Assembly: GCA_963717125.1 (NCBI GenBank)
Contig: CAVQVG010000019.1
Span: forward strand, 372,001-436,000
Direction of reading: 5' to 3'
DNA length: 64,000 nucleotides
Source of the DNA: RYN-230 sp963717125
GTDB taxonomy: Bacteria; Actinomycetota; Actinomycetes; Streptosporangiales; Streptosporangiaceae
The position numbers and the translations under genes were made by a program. Every line of letters begins with the position of its first letter. Position 1 is the first letter of the stretch. The notes beneath the pieces were generated by a model. The model searched no databases and was not told the DNA's origin. It was given only the letters and a program-made list of their open reading frames with translations. Positions 24,774 through 33,084 of this stretch are shown here, in pieces.

Positions 24774-24803
24774 CCAGTGCCGCCCCTTCGGCCGTCTCAT
24801 TGG

Positions 24804-24870
24804 CCAAATCCATCAGCGCGGTACTTTTTGCCTCACCGGCGAGGCACAATGCACCGCGCTGATGGATTGG
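24804..24870. promoter_or_regulatory. Two-tier palindrome in the allantoinase/uraD divergent region
   Basis: Outer arms CCAAATCCATCAGCGCGGT (24804-24822) and ACCGCGCTGATGGATTGG (24853-24870) are complementary except for one extra A. Inside them TGCCTC-ACCGGC-GAGGCA (24829-24846) forms a second perfect inverted repeat. The element is 30 bases upstream of the allantoinase start and 130 upstream of uraD, a natural operator position for a ureide-responsive regulator. Confidence 0.6.
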
Positions 24871-24901
24871 GCCGCGGTGAGGCGATCTTCGCACAGGGCT
24901 G

Positions 24902-25080
24902 GCGGGTCGCCGCTGGCTGGGCGGGGCAGGCTGGGCGGGGCAGGCTGGGCGGGGCGAGCCTGGCTGGCGGGGGCGGGAGCTGGGGATCTAGGGTCGGCAG
25001 GGTGACCGATCCCGAGCCGGTACCCGTGACCGATCCCGAGCCGGTACCCGTGACCGATCCTGCGCTGGTATCCGTGACCG
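24902..25080. repeat. Tandem repeats upstream of and within the uraD 5' end
   Basis: At about 24917-24958 a GGCTGGGCGGGGCA unit recurs about three times. From 25002 a 24-bp unit beginning GTGACCGATCC is present three times and then partially, so potential GTG starts fall at 25002, 25026, 25050 and 25074. The 24-bp unit is in frame with uraD and encodes VTDPEPVP. Confidence 0.75.
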
Positions 25081-25580
25081 AGCTGGATCGGGCCACCGTG
25101 GCCGGCGCCACCGCCGCACTGCGGCCGTGCTGCGCCAGCACCCGCTGGGTCAGCCAGCTGGTGGCGGGCCGCCCGTACGGCACCCTGGACGCGCTCGTCG
25201 CCGCCTCGGACGCCGCGATCGCCGCACTGGGCTGGCCGGACATCGAGGAGGCGCTGGCCGCGCACCCGCGGATCGGGGACCGGCCCGCCGGGCCGGACCG
25301 GGAAGCCGCCTGGTCCCGGCAGGAGCAGGCCGGGACGGCCGCGGCCGGGCCGGGCGCCCAGGCCGCGCTGCGTTCGGCCAACGCCGCGTACGAGGAGCGG
25401 TTCGGGCACGTGTTCCTGATCTGCGCGACCGGCCTGCTGACCAGCGATGTGCTGATCGCGCTGCACGGGCGGCTCGGCCACGACCCAGCCACCGAGCACG
25501 AGGTCGTCCGGGATGAACTAGGCAAGATCGCCGCGCTCCGGCTGGCCAAGGCATTTGGGGCACCGGGAGGCGGGCCGTGA
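25002..25580 (+). CDS. uraD: 2-oxo-4-hydroxy-4-carboxy-5-ureidoimidazoline (OHCU) decarboxylase
   Basis: A 192-residue protein (from the first GTG) that decarboxylates OHCU to S-allantoin, the last step of urate breakdown to allantoin. The UraD fold shows LRPCCASTRWVSQL, HPRIGDRPAG with the catalytic His, SRQEQAGTAA, NAAYEERFGHVFLICATG, and TEHEVVRDELGKIAALRL. The first 24 residues are an 8-residue tandem repeat that repeats the GTG start itself, so the native start could be any of four GTG codons (25002 to 25074). Its TGA overlaps the GTG start of the HIU hydrolase gene. Confidence 0.92.
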   Translation: MTDPEPVPVTDPEPVPVTDPALVSVTELDRATVAGATAALRPCCASTRWVSQLVAGRPYGTLDALVAASDAAIAALGWPDIEEALAAHPRIGDRPAGPDREAAWSRQEQAGTAAAGPGAQAALRSANAAYEERFGHVFLICATGLLTSDVLIALHGRLGHDPATEHEVVRDELGKIAALRLAKAFGAPGGGP

Positions 25581-25895
25581 GCATCTCGACCCATGTGCTG
25601 AACGCCACTACCGGGCAGCCCGGCCGTCGGCCTGGAACTGTCGCTCAGCCAGCAGGACGGCCGGGATTGGCCGGAGCTCAGCCGCCGGACCACCGACCAG
25701 GACGGCCGGGTCCGCGACCTGGCGGGCGACGTCGCGCCGGGCACCTACCGGATCGTGTTCCAGACCGGGGCGTACCTGCCCGAAACGTTCTACCCGGAAG
25801 TCGTCGTGGTGTTCCGGGTCACCGACCCCGCCGCGCACCATCACGTGCCGCTGCTGCTCAGTCCGTACGCCTACTCCACCTACCGCGGATCTTGA
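25577..25895 (+). pseudogene. uraH: 5-hydroxyisourate hydrolase (transthyretin-like), frameshifted
   Basis: GTG 25577 opens STHVLNATTGQP, the conserved start of HIU hydrolase. The frame then slips in the CCC run at 25619-25621, and the rest continues one frame over: AVGLELSLSQQDGRDW, GTYRIVFQTGAYL, TFYPEVVVVF, HHHVPLLLSPYAYSTYRGS. The terminal YRGS is the family signature, and the TGA is at 25893-25895. Total length 319 (3n+1) means one extra base. As written the protein would be cut off after about 14 correct residues. The homopolymer context makes a sequencing error plausible. The enzyme converts 5-hydroxyisourate to OHCU, between urate oxidase and UraD. Confidence 0.85.
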
Positions 25896-25967
25896 AAGCC
25901 CGTCGCAGCGGGAAAACACACGTCGGGGAGGATGGCGCAACCTCGATGGGGAAAGGGGCGTTAGGCG

Positions 25968-27341
25968 ATGAATGGCTCGGGCGGTGCGGTCGCGATCGAG
26001 GGCTGCTACGTCGCGACGGTGGACGCGGCGGGCAGCGAATACCCGGCCGGTCACCTGGTCGCGGAGGCGGGCCGGATCGTGGCGGTCGGGCCGGGGCCGG
26101 TGCCGCCGGAGCTGGCGGCTGGCAGCGCCCGGATCGACGGGTCCGGGCTGCTGGTCACGCCCGGGCTGGTCAACACGCACACCCACCTGTACCAGTGGCT
26201 GACCCGGGGCTACGCCACCGAGGAGACGCTGTTCGGCTGGCTGGCCGCGCTGTACCCGATCTGGGCCCGGCTCACCCCGGAACTGGTGCATGACTCGGCC
26301 GCGGCCAACCTGGCCTGGCTGGCCCTGACCGGCTGCACCACCAGTACGGACCACCTGTACGTGTTCCCGGCCGGCGCCGGCGACCTGCTCGAAGCGGAAA
26401 TCCTCGCGGCCCACCGGATCGGCCTCCGGTTCCACCCGACCCGGGGGTCGATGGACCTCGGGCAGTCGGCCGGCGGGCTGCCGCCGGACTCGGTGGTCGA
26501 GTCGCACGATGCCGTGCTGGCGGCGTGCGAGGCCGCGATCGACCGCTGGCATGACCCGTCGTTCGGCGCGATGACCCGGATCGCGATCGCGCCGTGCTCG
26601 CCGTTTTCGGCGACCGCCGAGCTGATGCGCGACTGCGCCGAGCTGGCCCGGGCCCGCGGGGTCCGGCTGCACACCCACCTGGCCGAGACCGCGGACGAGG
26701 AGGAGTTCTGCCTGGCCCAGTTCGGCCGCACGCCCGCCCAGTACGTCGAGGACCTGGGCTGGCTCGGCCCGGACGTGTGGCTGGCGCACTGCGTGCACCT
26801 GTCCGGCGAGGCGGTGGGCCGGATCGGCGCGACCGGCACCGGGGTGGCGCACTGCCCCAGCTCCAACGGCCGGCTCGGGGCGGGCATCGCGCCGGTGCGC
26901 AAGCTGCTCGACGCGGGCGCCGCGGTCGGGCTGGGCGTGGACGGGGCCGCGTCGAACGAGTCCGGCCGGATGGCCGGTGAGCTGCATCAGGCGCTGCTGG
27001 CCGCCCGGTACGCGGGCGGACCGCAGGCGCTGACCGCGCGGGACTGCCTGCGGATGGCAACCATGGGCGGGGCGCGCTGCCTGGGCCGGGAGGGCGAGCT
27101 CGGCTCCCTCGAACCGGGGAAGCTGGCCGACCTGGCGGTGTGGCGGGTGGACGGGCTGCCCGGCGCCGGGATCGAGGACCCGGTGTGCACGCTGGTGTTC
27201 GGCGCGCCCACGCTGGAGCACCTGTTCGTCGGCGGCCGCCAGGTGGTGACCGGCGGGCAGCTCAGCACCGCCGACACCGCCGCGCTGGCCGGGGCCTCGG
27301 CCAAGGCCAGCGCGGCCATCGCCGGGCGCGATCCGCGCTGA
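25968..27341 (+). CDS. 8-oxoguanine/guanine-type deaminase (amidohydrolase superfamily)
   Basis: A 457-residue metal-dependent deaminase. Zinc ligands are in NTHTHLYQWLTRG (about 70-82), HTHLAETADEEEF, LAHCVHLSG and GLGVDGAASNESG. The HLYQ-x-LTRG segment is characteristic of the 8-oxoguanine/guanine deaminase group rather than AtzA/TrzN hydrolases. It would convert guanine or 8-oxoguanine to xanthine or urate, feeding the xanthine dehydrogenase and urate oxidase encoded nearby. It lies 72 bases after the HIU hydrolase stop on the same strand and is convergent with the xdh operon. Confidence 0.85.
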   Translation: MNGSGGAVAIEGCYVATVDAAGSEYPAGHLVAEAGRIVAVGPGPVPPELAAGSARIDGSGLLVTPGLVNTHTHLYQWLTRGYATEETLFGWLAALYPIWARLTPELVHDSAAANLAWLALTGCTTSTDHLYVFPAGAGDLLEAEILAAHRIGLRFHPTRGSMDLGQSAGGLPPDSVVESHDAVLAACEAAIDRWHDPSFGAMTRIAIAPCSPFSATAELMRDCAELARARGVRLHTHLAETADEEEFCLAQFGRTPAQYVEDLGWLGPDVWLAHCVHLSGEAVGRIGATGTGVAHCPSSNGRLGAGIAPVRKLLDAGAAVGLGVDGAASNESGRMAGELHQALLAARYAGGPQALTARDCLRMATMGGARCLGREGELGSLEPGKLADLAVWRVDGLPGAGIEDPVCTLVFGAPTLEHLFVGGRQVVTGGQLSTADTAALAGASAKASAAIAGRDPR

Positions 27342-27367
27342 GCACCTGAACGATCCCCGGGCTGGGC

Positions 27368-29737
27368 TCAGGTGCCGGTGATGTGCTCCGGCCGCACCGG
27401 CACCTGGTTCAGCGGCAGCCCGGAGGCAGCGCGGATGGCGGCCACGACGGCCGGCCCGGAGGAGATCGTCGGCGCCTCGCCGACCCCGCGCACGCCGTAG
27501 GGCGCGTGCGGGTCGGGGTATTCGAGCACCTCGATCCGCATCGGGGGCATGTCGAGGATGGTGGGGATCAGATAGTCGGTGAAGGACGGGTTCCTGATCT
27601 TGCCGCCGGAGATCTGGATCTCCTCCATCACGGCCAGCCCCAGCCCCTGGGCCGAGCCGCCCTGGATCTGCCCGAGCACCGCCTGCGGGTTGATGGCCTT
27701 GCCCACGTCCTGGACGCAGTCCAGCGCGACGACCTTGACCAGGCCGAGTTCGGTGTCCACGTCCACGACCGCGCGGTGCGCCGCGAACGCGTACTGCACG
27801 TGCGCGAAGCCCTGCCCGGTCTCCGGGTCGAGCGCCTTGGTCGGCCGGTGCCGCCATTCGATGGTCTCGTCGATGACCTCGTCACCCAGCAGGCCGGCCA
27901 GCTCACCGAGGATGCCCTCACCCGCCGAGACCACCTTGCCGCCATCCAGCCGCAGGTCGGGCACGATCCGGCCGAGCCGGTGCTGGATGACGGCCAGCGC
28001 ACGCTCGCGTACCTTCTCGCACGCGGCCTTGACCGCGCCGCCGGTGACGTAGGTCTGCCGGGACGCGGACGACGACCCGCCGCTGCCCACCTCGGTGTCC
28101 TTGGGGTGCACAATGACCTGGTCGACGCCCAGTTCGGTGCGCACGATCTGCTGCTCGACGGTGACCAGGCCCTGGCCGACCTCGGCCGACGCGGTGTGCA
28201 CGGTCGCGGTCGCGGCCCCGGACAGCACTTCAAGCCGGACCCGGGCGGTGGAGTAGTCGTCGAAGCCCTCGGAGAAGCCCACGTTCTTGTAGGCCACCGC
28301 GTAGCCGACGCCGCGTACCACGCCCTCGCCGTGGGTGGTGTTGGCGACGCCGCCGGGCAGATCCCGCAGGTCCGGCTCGCCATCCGCGCGGTGCGGCGGC
28401 GGCAGCGGCATGGCCTGCACCCGGCGCAGCAGTTCCTCGACCGGCGCCGGGCTGTCGATGATCTGTCCGGTCGGCGCCTGCGCGCCCTGGGTCATCGCGT
28501 TACGGCAGCGCAGCTCCACGGGGTCCAGGCCCAGCGCGGCGGCCAGCTTGTCCATCTGGGCCTCGTAGGCAAACGCGGTCTGCACCGAGCCGAAGCCGCG
28601 CATGGCCCCGCACGGCGGGTTGTTGGTGTACGCGCCGTAGGCGTCAACCTGCACGTTGGGCACCACGTACGGGCCGATGCCCATCGTGCCCGCGTTCCCG
28701 ACCACCGCCGGGGTGCTGGACGCGTACGCCCCGCCGTCCAGGTAGATCTGGGCCTTGACGTAGACGAGCCGGCCGTCCCGGTCCGCGCCGTGCTCGAAGC
28801 GCATCAGCGCCGGGTGCCGGTGCACGTGGCCGAAGAACGACTCTTCCCGGTTGTAGACCATCTTCACCGGCTTGCCGGTGCGCAGGGCCAGCAGGCACGC
28901 GTGCACGTGCATGGACAGGTCCTCGCGGCCGCCGAACGCGCCGCCCACGCCGGCCAGCGTGAGCCGCACCATCTCCGGCGGCAGGCCGAGCGCCGAGCAG
29001 ATCTGCCGCTGGTCCACGTGCAGCCACTGGGTGGCGACGTAGAGCTCCACGCCGCCGTCCTCGGCCGGCACGGCGAGCCCGGACTCCGGGCCGAGGAAGG
29101 CCTGGTCTTGCATGCCCACCTGGTACTCGCCGGTCACCACGATGTCGGCCACCGGCTCGGGGGCGCCCTTGCGCAGTTTCAGGTGCCGCACCAGGTTGCC
29201 CTGCGGATGCAGCTGGGCCTGCTCCCGGGACAGCTCGCTGACCTTCCCCGGGACCGTGTGCACCAGGTTCCACCGCGGGTGGCCCAGGGCCTCGTGGGCG
29301 TCGGTGACCGGCTCGTACACCTCGTAGTTGACCTGGATCCGCTTGGCCGCCTGGCGGGCGATCTCCGGGTGGCCGGCGGCTACCAGAGCGACCGGTTCGC
29401 CCTGGTAGCGCACGACGTCGGTGGCCAGCACCGGCTGGTCGGTGATCTCCAGCCCATAGAACTTGATACCCGGCACGTCCTCCTGGGTCAGCACCGCGGA
29501 CACGCCCGGCGTGGCCAGCGCCTCGGCGGTCTCGATGGAACGGATCCGGGCGTAGGGATGCGGGCTGCGCAGGGTGACGCCCCAGATCATGCCGTCCAGC
29601 CACAGGTCGCTGGAGTAGACGAACTCCCCGGTGACCTTGGGTGTGCCGTCCGGCCGGCGCGCGCTGCTGCCCACCCCGCCGGATACCGGGGTGGTCCGGC
29701 TGGGTGATGTCCCCGCCGGGGTGGTCGGTGCCGTCAT
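27368..29737 (-). CDS. pucD: Xanthine dehydrogenase, molybdopterin subunit
   Basis: A 789-residue large subunit. It starts after a Thr/Ser-rich segment with RRPDGTPKVTGEFVYSSDL. Molybdenum-site segments are LAGVGGAFGGREDLS, CGAMRGFGSVQ, ASAEVGQGLVTVEQQ and the terminal YGVRGVGEAPT, whose Glu is the expected catalytic base. It oxidises hypoxanthine and xanthine to urate in complex with the 2Fe-2S and FAD subunits upstream. ATG 29737 lies 4 bases after the 2Fe-2S subunit stop. The separate three-subunit layout matches Bacillus PucC/D/E. Confidence 0.92.
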   Translation of the reverse strand: MTAPTTPAGTSPSRTTPVSGGVGSSARRPDGTPKVTGEFVYSSDLWLDGMIWGVTLRSPHPYARIRSIETAEALATPGVSAVLTQEDVPGIKFYGLEITDQPVLATDVVRYQGEPVALVAAGHPEIARQAAKRIQVNYEVYEPVTDAHEALGHPRWNLVHTVPGKVSELSREQAQLHPQGNLVRHLKLRKGAPEPVADIVVTGEYQVGMQDQAFLGPESGLAVPAEDGGVELYVATQWLHVDQRQICSALGLPPEMVRLTLAGVGGAFGGREDLSMHVHACLLALRTGKPVKMVYNREESFFGHVHRHPALMRFEHGADRDGRLVYVKAQIYLDGGAYASSTPAVVGNAGTMGIGPYVVPNVQVDAYGAYTNNPPCGAMRGFGSVQTAFAYEAQMDKLAAALGLDPVELRCRNAMTQGAQAPTGQIIDSPAPVEELLRRVQAMPLPPPHRADGEPDLRDLPGGVANTTHGEGVVRGVGYAVAYKNVGFSEGFDDYSTARVRLEVLSGAATATVHTASAEVGQGLVTVEQQIVRTELGVDQVIVHPKDTEVGSGGSSSASRQTYVTGGAVKAACEKVRERALAVIQHRLGRIVPDLRLDGGKVVSAGEGILGELAGLLGDEVIDETIEWRHRPTKALDPETGQGFAHVQYAFAAHRAVVDVDTELGLVKVVALDCVQDVGKAINPQAVLGQIQGGSAQGLGLAVMEEIQISGGKIRNPSFTDYLIPTILDMPPMRIEVLEYPDPHAPYGVRGVGEAPTISSGPAVVAAIRAASGLPLNQVPVRPEHITGT

Positions 29738-29741
29738 CAGG

Positions 29742-30218
29742 TCACTCCCGAGCGCCAGACCGCCGGGCTGCCGCCAGGCGGACCGCTTCCATGATCTTCT
29801 CGTACCCGGTGCACCGGCACAGGTTGCCGGCCAGGGCCTCCCGGATCTCGGCATCGCTGGGCCGGGGCTGCCGCTCAATGAGGTCGTGCGCGGCGATCAG
29901 CAGCCCGGGTGTGCAGAAGCCGCACTGCACCGCGCCCGTCTCCAGGAAGGCCCGCTGCACGGTGGACAGCTCGCCGCCGGGCGCCAGGCCCTCGACGGTG
30001 CGCACGTCCCGGCCCTGGGCCTGGCCCGCCACCACCAGGCAGGCGCAGGCCAGCACCCCGTCCAGGTAGACCGTGCACGAGCCGCACTCGCCCTGCTCGC
30101 ACGCGTTCTTCGAGCCGGGGAAGCCCAGCCGCTCGCGCAGCACGTAGAGCAGGCTCTCGCTCGCCCAGACGTCGTCGGCCTGCTGCTGCTCGCCGTTGAC
30201 CGTGCAGGTGATCCGCAT
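29742..30218 (-). CDS. pucE: Xanthine dehydrogenase, [2Fe-2S] subunit
   Basis: A 158-residue protein with both iron-sulfur domains of the family: the plant-ferredoxin type (ACEQGECGSCTVYLDG with a fourth Cys in VLACAC, about 39-60) and the helical C-terminal type (GAVQCGFCTPG and GNLCRCTGY). It carries electrons from the molybdenum centre to FAD. Its start is 3 bases downstream of the FAD subunit stop. No signal peptide, so the complex is cytoplasmic. Confidence 0.95.
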   Translation of the reverse strand: MRITCTVNGEQQQADDVWASESLLYVLRERLGFPGSKNACEQGECGSCTVYLDGVLACACLVVAGQAQGRDVRTVEGLAPGGELSTVQRAFLETGAVQCGFCTPGLLIAAHDLIERQPRPSDAEIREALAGNLCRCTGYEKIMEAVRLAAARRSGARE

Positions 30219-30221
30219 GCC

Positions 30222-31088
30222 TCACGCCCTCCGGAACTCGTGCCACGCCCAGGTCAGCGCGCGCCGGGCCATCACCGACAGGGCGTGCACCCGGTACCGC
30301 GCGCTGCCCCGGACATCGTCGATCGGCGCGGCCGCCTCGGCGACCAGGTCCGCGAACCGGCGGCTGGTGGCGTCGGGCATGTCGCCGCGGGATTCCCACA
30401 ACCCGTCCGCAGCCAGCGCCTGGGCCAGGAACTCTTCGGCGGCCAGCGCGCGCCGCGGGGTAGGGCCGGCCGACCCGATGCCGGTGCCGACCGCCTGCCG
30501 ATCCGGGTGCAACGCCAGGCTGAACGCGGCCACCGCGATGACCATCGCGTTGCGGGTGCCGATCTTGCAGAACTGCTGTGGCCCACTGGGCGGGGTGACC
30601 AGTACCGCCTTGATCAGCTCGTCCGGCTCCAGCGCGTTGCGTTTCACCCCGGTGTAGAACTCATCGGCCGGGATCAGCCGCGTGCCGCGCACCGACCCGG
30701 CCTCCACCTGCGCGTATGCAGCCAGCAGCGGGGGATGCGCGTCACCCGCCGGGGACGCGGCCCCGAGGTTGCCGCCGACCGTGCCCCGGTTGCGGATCTG
30801 CGGTGACCCGACGGTGCGGGACGCCATGGCCAGCCCGGGCAGCCAACCGCCCAGCTCGGTCTGCACCCTCGTGTAGGTCACCCCGGCGCCGAGCCAGATC
30901 CGCCCGTCGTCCGGGGTCCACTCGGCCAGGTCACCCACCCGGGTTAGGTCCAGGAGGTACTCCGGCCGGTACCGGTCGAAATTCAGCTCGACCATGACGT
31001 CGGTGCCACCCTGGATCGGCACCGCGTGCGGGTACGCCGCCTTCAGCTGCAGGGCTTCCGCCCACGTCAGCGGCTGCAGGAACTCCAT
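30222..31088 (-). CDS. pucC: Xanthine dehydrogenase, FAD subunit
   Basis: A 288-residue FAD-binding medium subunit. The FAD motifs are VPIQGGTDVMVELN (about 23-36) and RTVGSPQIRNRGTVGGNLGAASPAGD (about 92-117, read across). The C-terminal CO-dehydrogenase flavoprotein domain follows. ATG 31088 (EFLQPLTWAEAL) is preceded by GGGAGGTGCC and fits the family start better than the longer frame to 31136. First gene of the three-gene xdh operon, divergent from urate oxidase. Confidence 0.93.
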   Translation of the reverse strand: MEFLQPLTWAEALQLKAAYPHAVPIQGGTDVMVELNFDRYRPEYLLDLTRVGDLAEWTPDDGRIWLGAGVTYTRVQTELGGWLPGLAMASRTVGSPQIRNRGTVGGNLGAASPAGDAHPPLLAAYAQVEAGSVRGTRLIPADEFYTGVKRNALEPDELIKAVLVTPPSGPQQFCKIGTRNAMVIAVAAFSLALHPDRQAVGTGIGSAGPTPRRALAAEEFLAQALAADGLWESRGDMPDATSRRFADLVAEAAAPIDDVRGSARYRVHALSVMARRALTWAWHEFRRA

Positions 31089-31317
31089 GGCACCTCCCCG
31101 GTGCGCCGGTTGCCCACGAGCCAGGCGAGGGCGCACAGTTTGGTGCGTGGCCGCAGCGTCGGGGCCGGTGGTCCTGTATGTCAGTCTGGCTCATCGAGCC
31201 GGAAACCCGAACCGCGGCGTGCACCCGCCCGCCGGCCCGCGGGCGGATCCGCGACCGCGTCTACCTCGCACTACACCCCATAATCCGGCTTAACACCCCT
31301 ACCTGGAAGGCAGCCCC
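31089..31317. promoter_or_regulatory. Divergent xdh / urate oxidase promoter region
   Basis: A 229-base gap between two purine-catabolic transcripts. GGCTC-ATC-GAGCC (31189-31201) is a perfect short palindrome near the middle, and an A/T-richer CATAATCCGGCTTAA patch lies about 35-45 bases before the urate oxidase ATG. No ORF or RNA structure is evident. The palindrome at 24804-24870 does not recur here, so the two parts of the pathway may be controlled differently. Confidence 0.4.
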
Positions 31318-32184
31318 ATGGTCCAGCTCGGAGCTAACCGGTACGGGAAAGCCGAGGTCCGGGTGATGCGGGTGGCCCGCGGCGCGGCCGCCGGGGGCGG
31401 TGACGTGATCCGGGACTGGAACGTGTCCACCAGCCTGTCCGGCGACCTGACCGCCACCCACCTGACCGGGGACAACTCGGGCGTGCTGACCACCGACACG
31501 CAGAAGAACACGGTGTACGCGTTCGCCAGCCGGCTGGGCGCGGTCGAGCCGGAGGTGCTCGGCCTGGAACTGGCCGGGCATTTCGTGCGCAGCCAGCCGC
31601 AGATCACCCGGGCCCGGGTCACGGTCGAGGAGTACGGCTGGGACCGGATCGGCGCGCACTCGTTTTCCCGCAGCGGGGCGCTGACCAGGGCGGTCCGGGT
31701 CGTTCACGACGAGGCCGCCGGTGTGCGCGTGGTGTCCGGCATCGCGCGCCTGACCGTGCTGAACACGACGGATTCGGAGTTCTGGGGCTTCCCCCGGGAC
31801 GAGTACACCACGCTGGCCGAGACCACCGACCGCGTCCTGGCCACCGAGGTCAGCGCCTGGTGGCGGTACCGCGGAGCGGACACTGACTGGGCGGCCGGGT
31901 TCGCGGGCGCGCGGCAGGCGCTACTGGACGCGTTCAGCGGGACGTACAGTCACTCGCTCCAGGAGACCCTGTTCGCCATGGGGTCGCGGGTCATCGCCGA
32001 GGTGCCGGCCAGCTGCGAAGTCCGGCTCGCGCTGCCGAACAAGCACCACTACCTGGTCGACCTGGCCCCATTCGGGCTGGCCAACGACCGGGCGGTGTAC
32101 TACCCCGGCGACCGCCCGTACGGCCTGATCGAAGGCACCGTCCTGGCCGACGACGCCCCCAGCGCCGGCCCAGCCTGGGACTGA
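31318..32184 (+). CDS. uox: Urate oxidase (uricase)
   Basis: A 288-residue cofactor-free oxidase composed of two T-fold domains. Recognisable segments are QLGANRYGKAEVRVM, LTGDNSGVLTTDTQKNTVYAFA with the conserved Thr, FWGFPRDEYTTLAETTDRVL, and LPNKHHYLVDLAPF with the C-terminal-domain His and Asn. It oxidises urate to 5-hydroxyisourate with O2. ATG 31318 follows TGGAAGGCA. It is divergent from the xdh operon that makes its substrate; its product is handled by the uraH/uraD pair 6 kb away. Confidence 0.95.
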   Translation: MVQLGANRYGKAEVRVMRVARGAAAGGGDVIRDWNVSTSLSGDLTATHLTGDNSGVLTTDTQKNTVYAFASRLGAVEPEVLGLELAGHFVRSQPQITRARVTVEEYGWDRIGAHSFSRSGALTRAVRVVHDEAAGVRVVSGIARLTVLNTTDSEFWGFPRDEYTTLAETTDRVLATEVSAWWRYRGADTDWAAGFAGARQALLDAFSGTYSHSLQETLFAMGSRVIAEVPASCEVRLALPNKHHYLVDLAPFGLANDRAVYYPGDRPYGLIEGTVLADDAPSAGPAWD

Positions 32185-32286
32185 CCTTTCCCTGGCGTAC
32201 CTCGTCCAGCGCCACGGGCTGGCCTGGTATCGGCAAGTCCACTGCGAATGCGGCCCGGCTGGAGTCCGTGAACTTCCGTAGTGGGT

Positions 32287-32565
32287 CTACTCAACTTCCT
32301 TGAGGATCCGCTGCATCTGGTCTAGCTGATCCTTCAGTTCCTCGACCCGGACGCTCAGGTCGGTGAGCCTGAGGTTAACATGCTCGTTCGCGGTGATCGC
32401 CATGTCGCTCAGCCGCCGGTATTCGTCGGCGAGGCCGTGGTATTCCTTGCTCGCCGTCAGCGCCGAGTTCGACGATCGTATTCTGGTGAAGAAGAAGTAC
32501 CGGGCGCAAAGGACAACCGCCGCGGAGATGAACAAGATCGTAAACCCCCAGGCGGCCGAGTTCAT
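32287..32565 (-). CDS. Small membrane-anchored coiled-coil protein
   Basis: A 92-residue protein with one N-terminal transmembrane helix (FTILFISAAVVLCARYFFF, about 8-26), a short basic stretch, and then a long heptad-rich helix (LADEYRRLSDMAI to VEELKDQLDQMQRILKEVE) predicted as coiled coil on the cytoplasmic side. Its ATG overlaps the stop of the ArsR-like gene (ATGA), so the two are translated together. ArsR regulator plus small membrane coiled-coil protein is a recurrent actinomycete pair. No enzymatic motif; it may dimerise or hold a partner at the membrane. Confidence 0.7.
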   Translation of the reverse strand: MNSAAWGFTILFISAAVVLCARYFFFTRIRSSNSALTASKEYHGLADEYRRLSDMAITANEHVNLRLTDLSVRVEELKDQLDQMQRILKEVE

Positions 32566-32888
32566 GACCGTACCTCCGCGTCAACGTCGCTATCGATTCC
32601 GAGGGTCTGCACCGCGGACGCGATGGCTTTCGGCGTGAGCAGCACCGTGAACGGTGCTACCTCGTAGAACTTCATGGCCTTCCCGTCCTCTGAGACTTCG
32701 ATGGTGGCGGACACCAGCCCGGCCGCCTCCAGCTTCCGCAGGTGCACCTGGAGCAGGGCGCGGCTGATGCCCAGTTCGCGGGCTAGCTGGCTGACGTAGT
32801 TGCGTTCCCGCGTCAGCGCGGCGACGACCCTGAGCCGGTGCGGGTTCGCCAGGGTCGAGAGGATCCGCAGGAGGCGATCGCCGGTCAT
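32562..32888 (-). CDS. ArsR-like winged-helix transcriptional regulator
   Basis: A 108-residue winged-helix protein: ILSTLANPHRLRVVAAL, then the recognition helix YVSQLARELGISRALLQVHLRKLEAAGLV and a wing (SEDGKAMKFYEVAPF). No metal-binding ELCVCDL motif is present, so this is not a classical metal sensor. ATG 32888 is preferred because GGAGAA lies 9 bases upstream; the longer frame starts at a TTG (32903). It is co-translated with a membrane coiled-coil protein. Confidence 0.82.
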   Translation of the reverse strand: MTGDRLLRILSTLANPHRLRVVAALTRERNYVSQLARELGISRALLQVHLRKLEAAGLVSATIEVSEDGKAMKFYEVAPFTVLLTPKAIASAVQTLGIDSDVDAEVRS

Positions 32889-32913
32889 GCCCAAGTTCTC
32901 CAAGACATCCCCT

Positions 32914-32942
32914 TTAGCATGTGCAAAAATAAGTTAGCATGT
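32914..32942. promoter_or_regulatory. Direct repeat upstream of the ArsR-like gene
   Basis: TTAGCATGT occurs at 32914-32922 and 32934-32942, 20 bp apart (two helical turns), separated by an A/T-rich segment (GCAAAAATAAG) that could be the -10 region on the minus strand. The position, 25-55 bases before the start, suits an autoregulatory operator. Confidence 0.5.
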
Positions 32943-33084
32943 AGCGGGGCGCCCGGTCAACGGCGTGCCGACGCCACGGGAGCACGGGGCGGTCGCAAGC
33001 CAGTGGCCTGCCGTCGCGGGAAACGTCTCGGCCTGCGCGGAAAATGGGTGGGGGCGGCGGGGTGGCGGCTGCGATTATGCGCGG

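Noticed and set aside
24804..24870. Terminal inverted repeats of an insertion sequence
   Set aside because: The arms are only about 30 bp apart with no transposase or target duplication; an operator is more likely.
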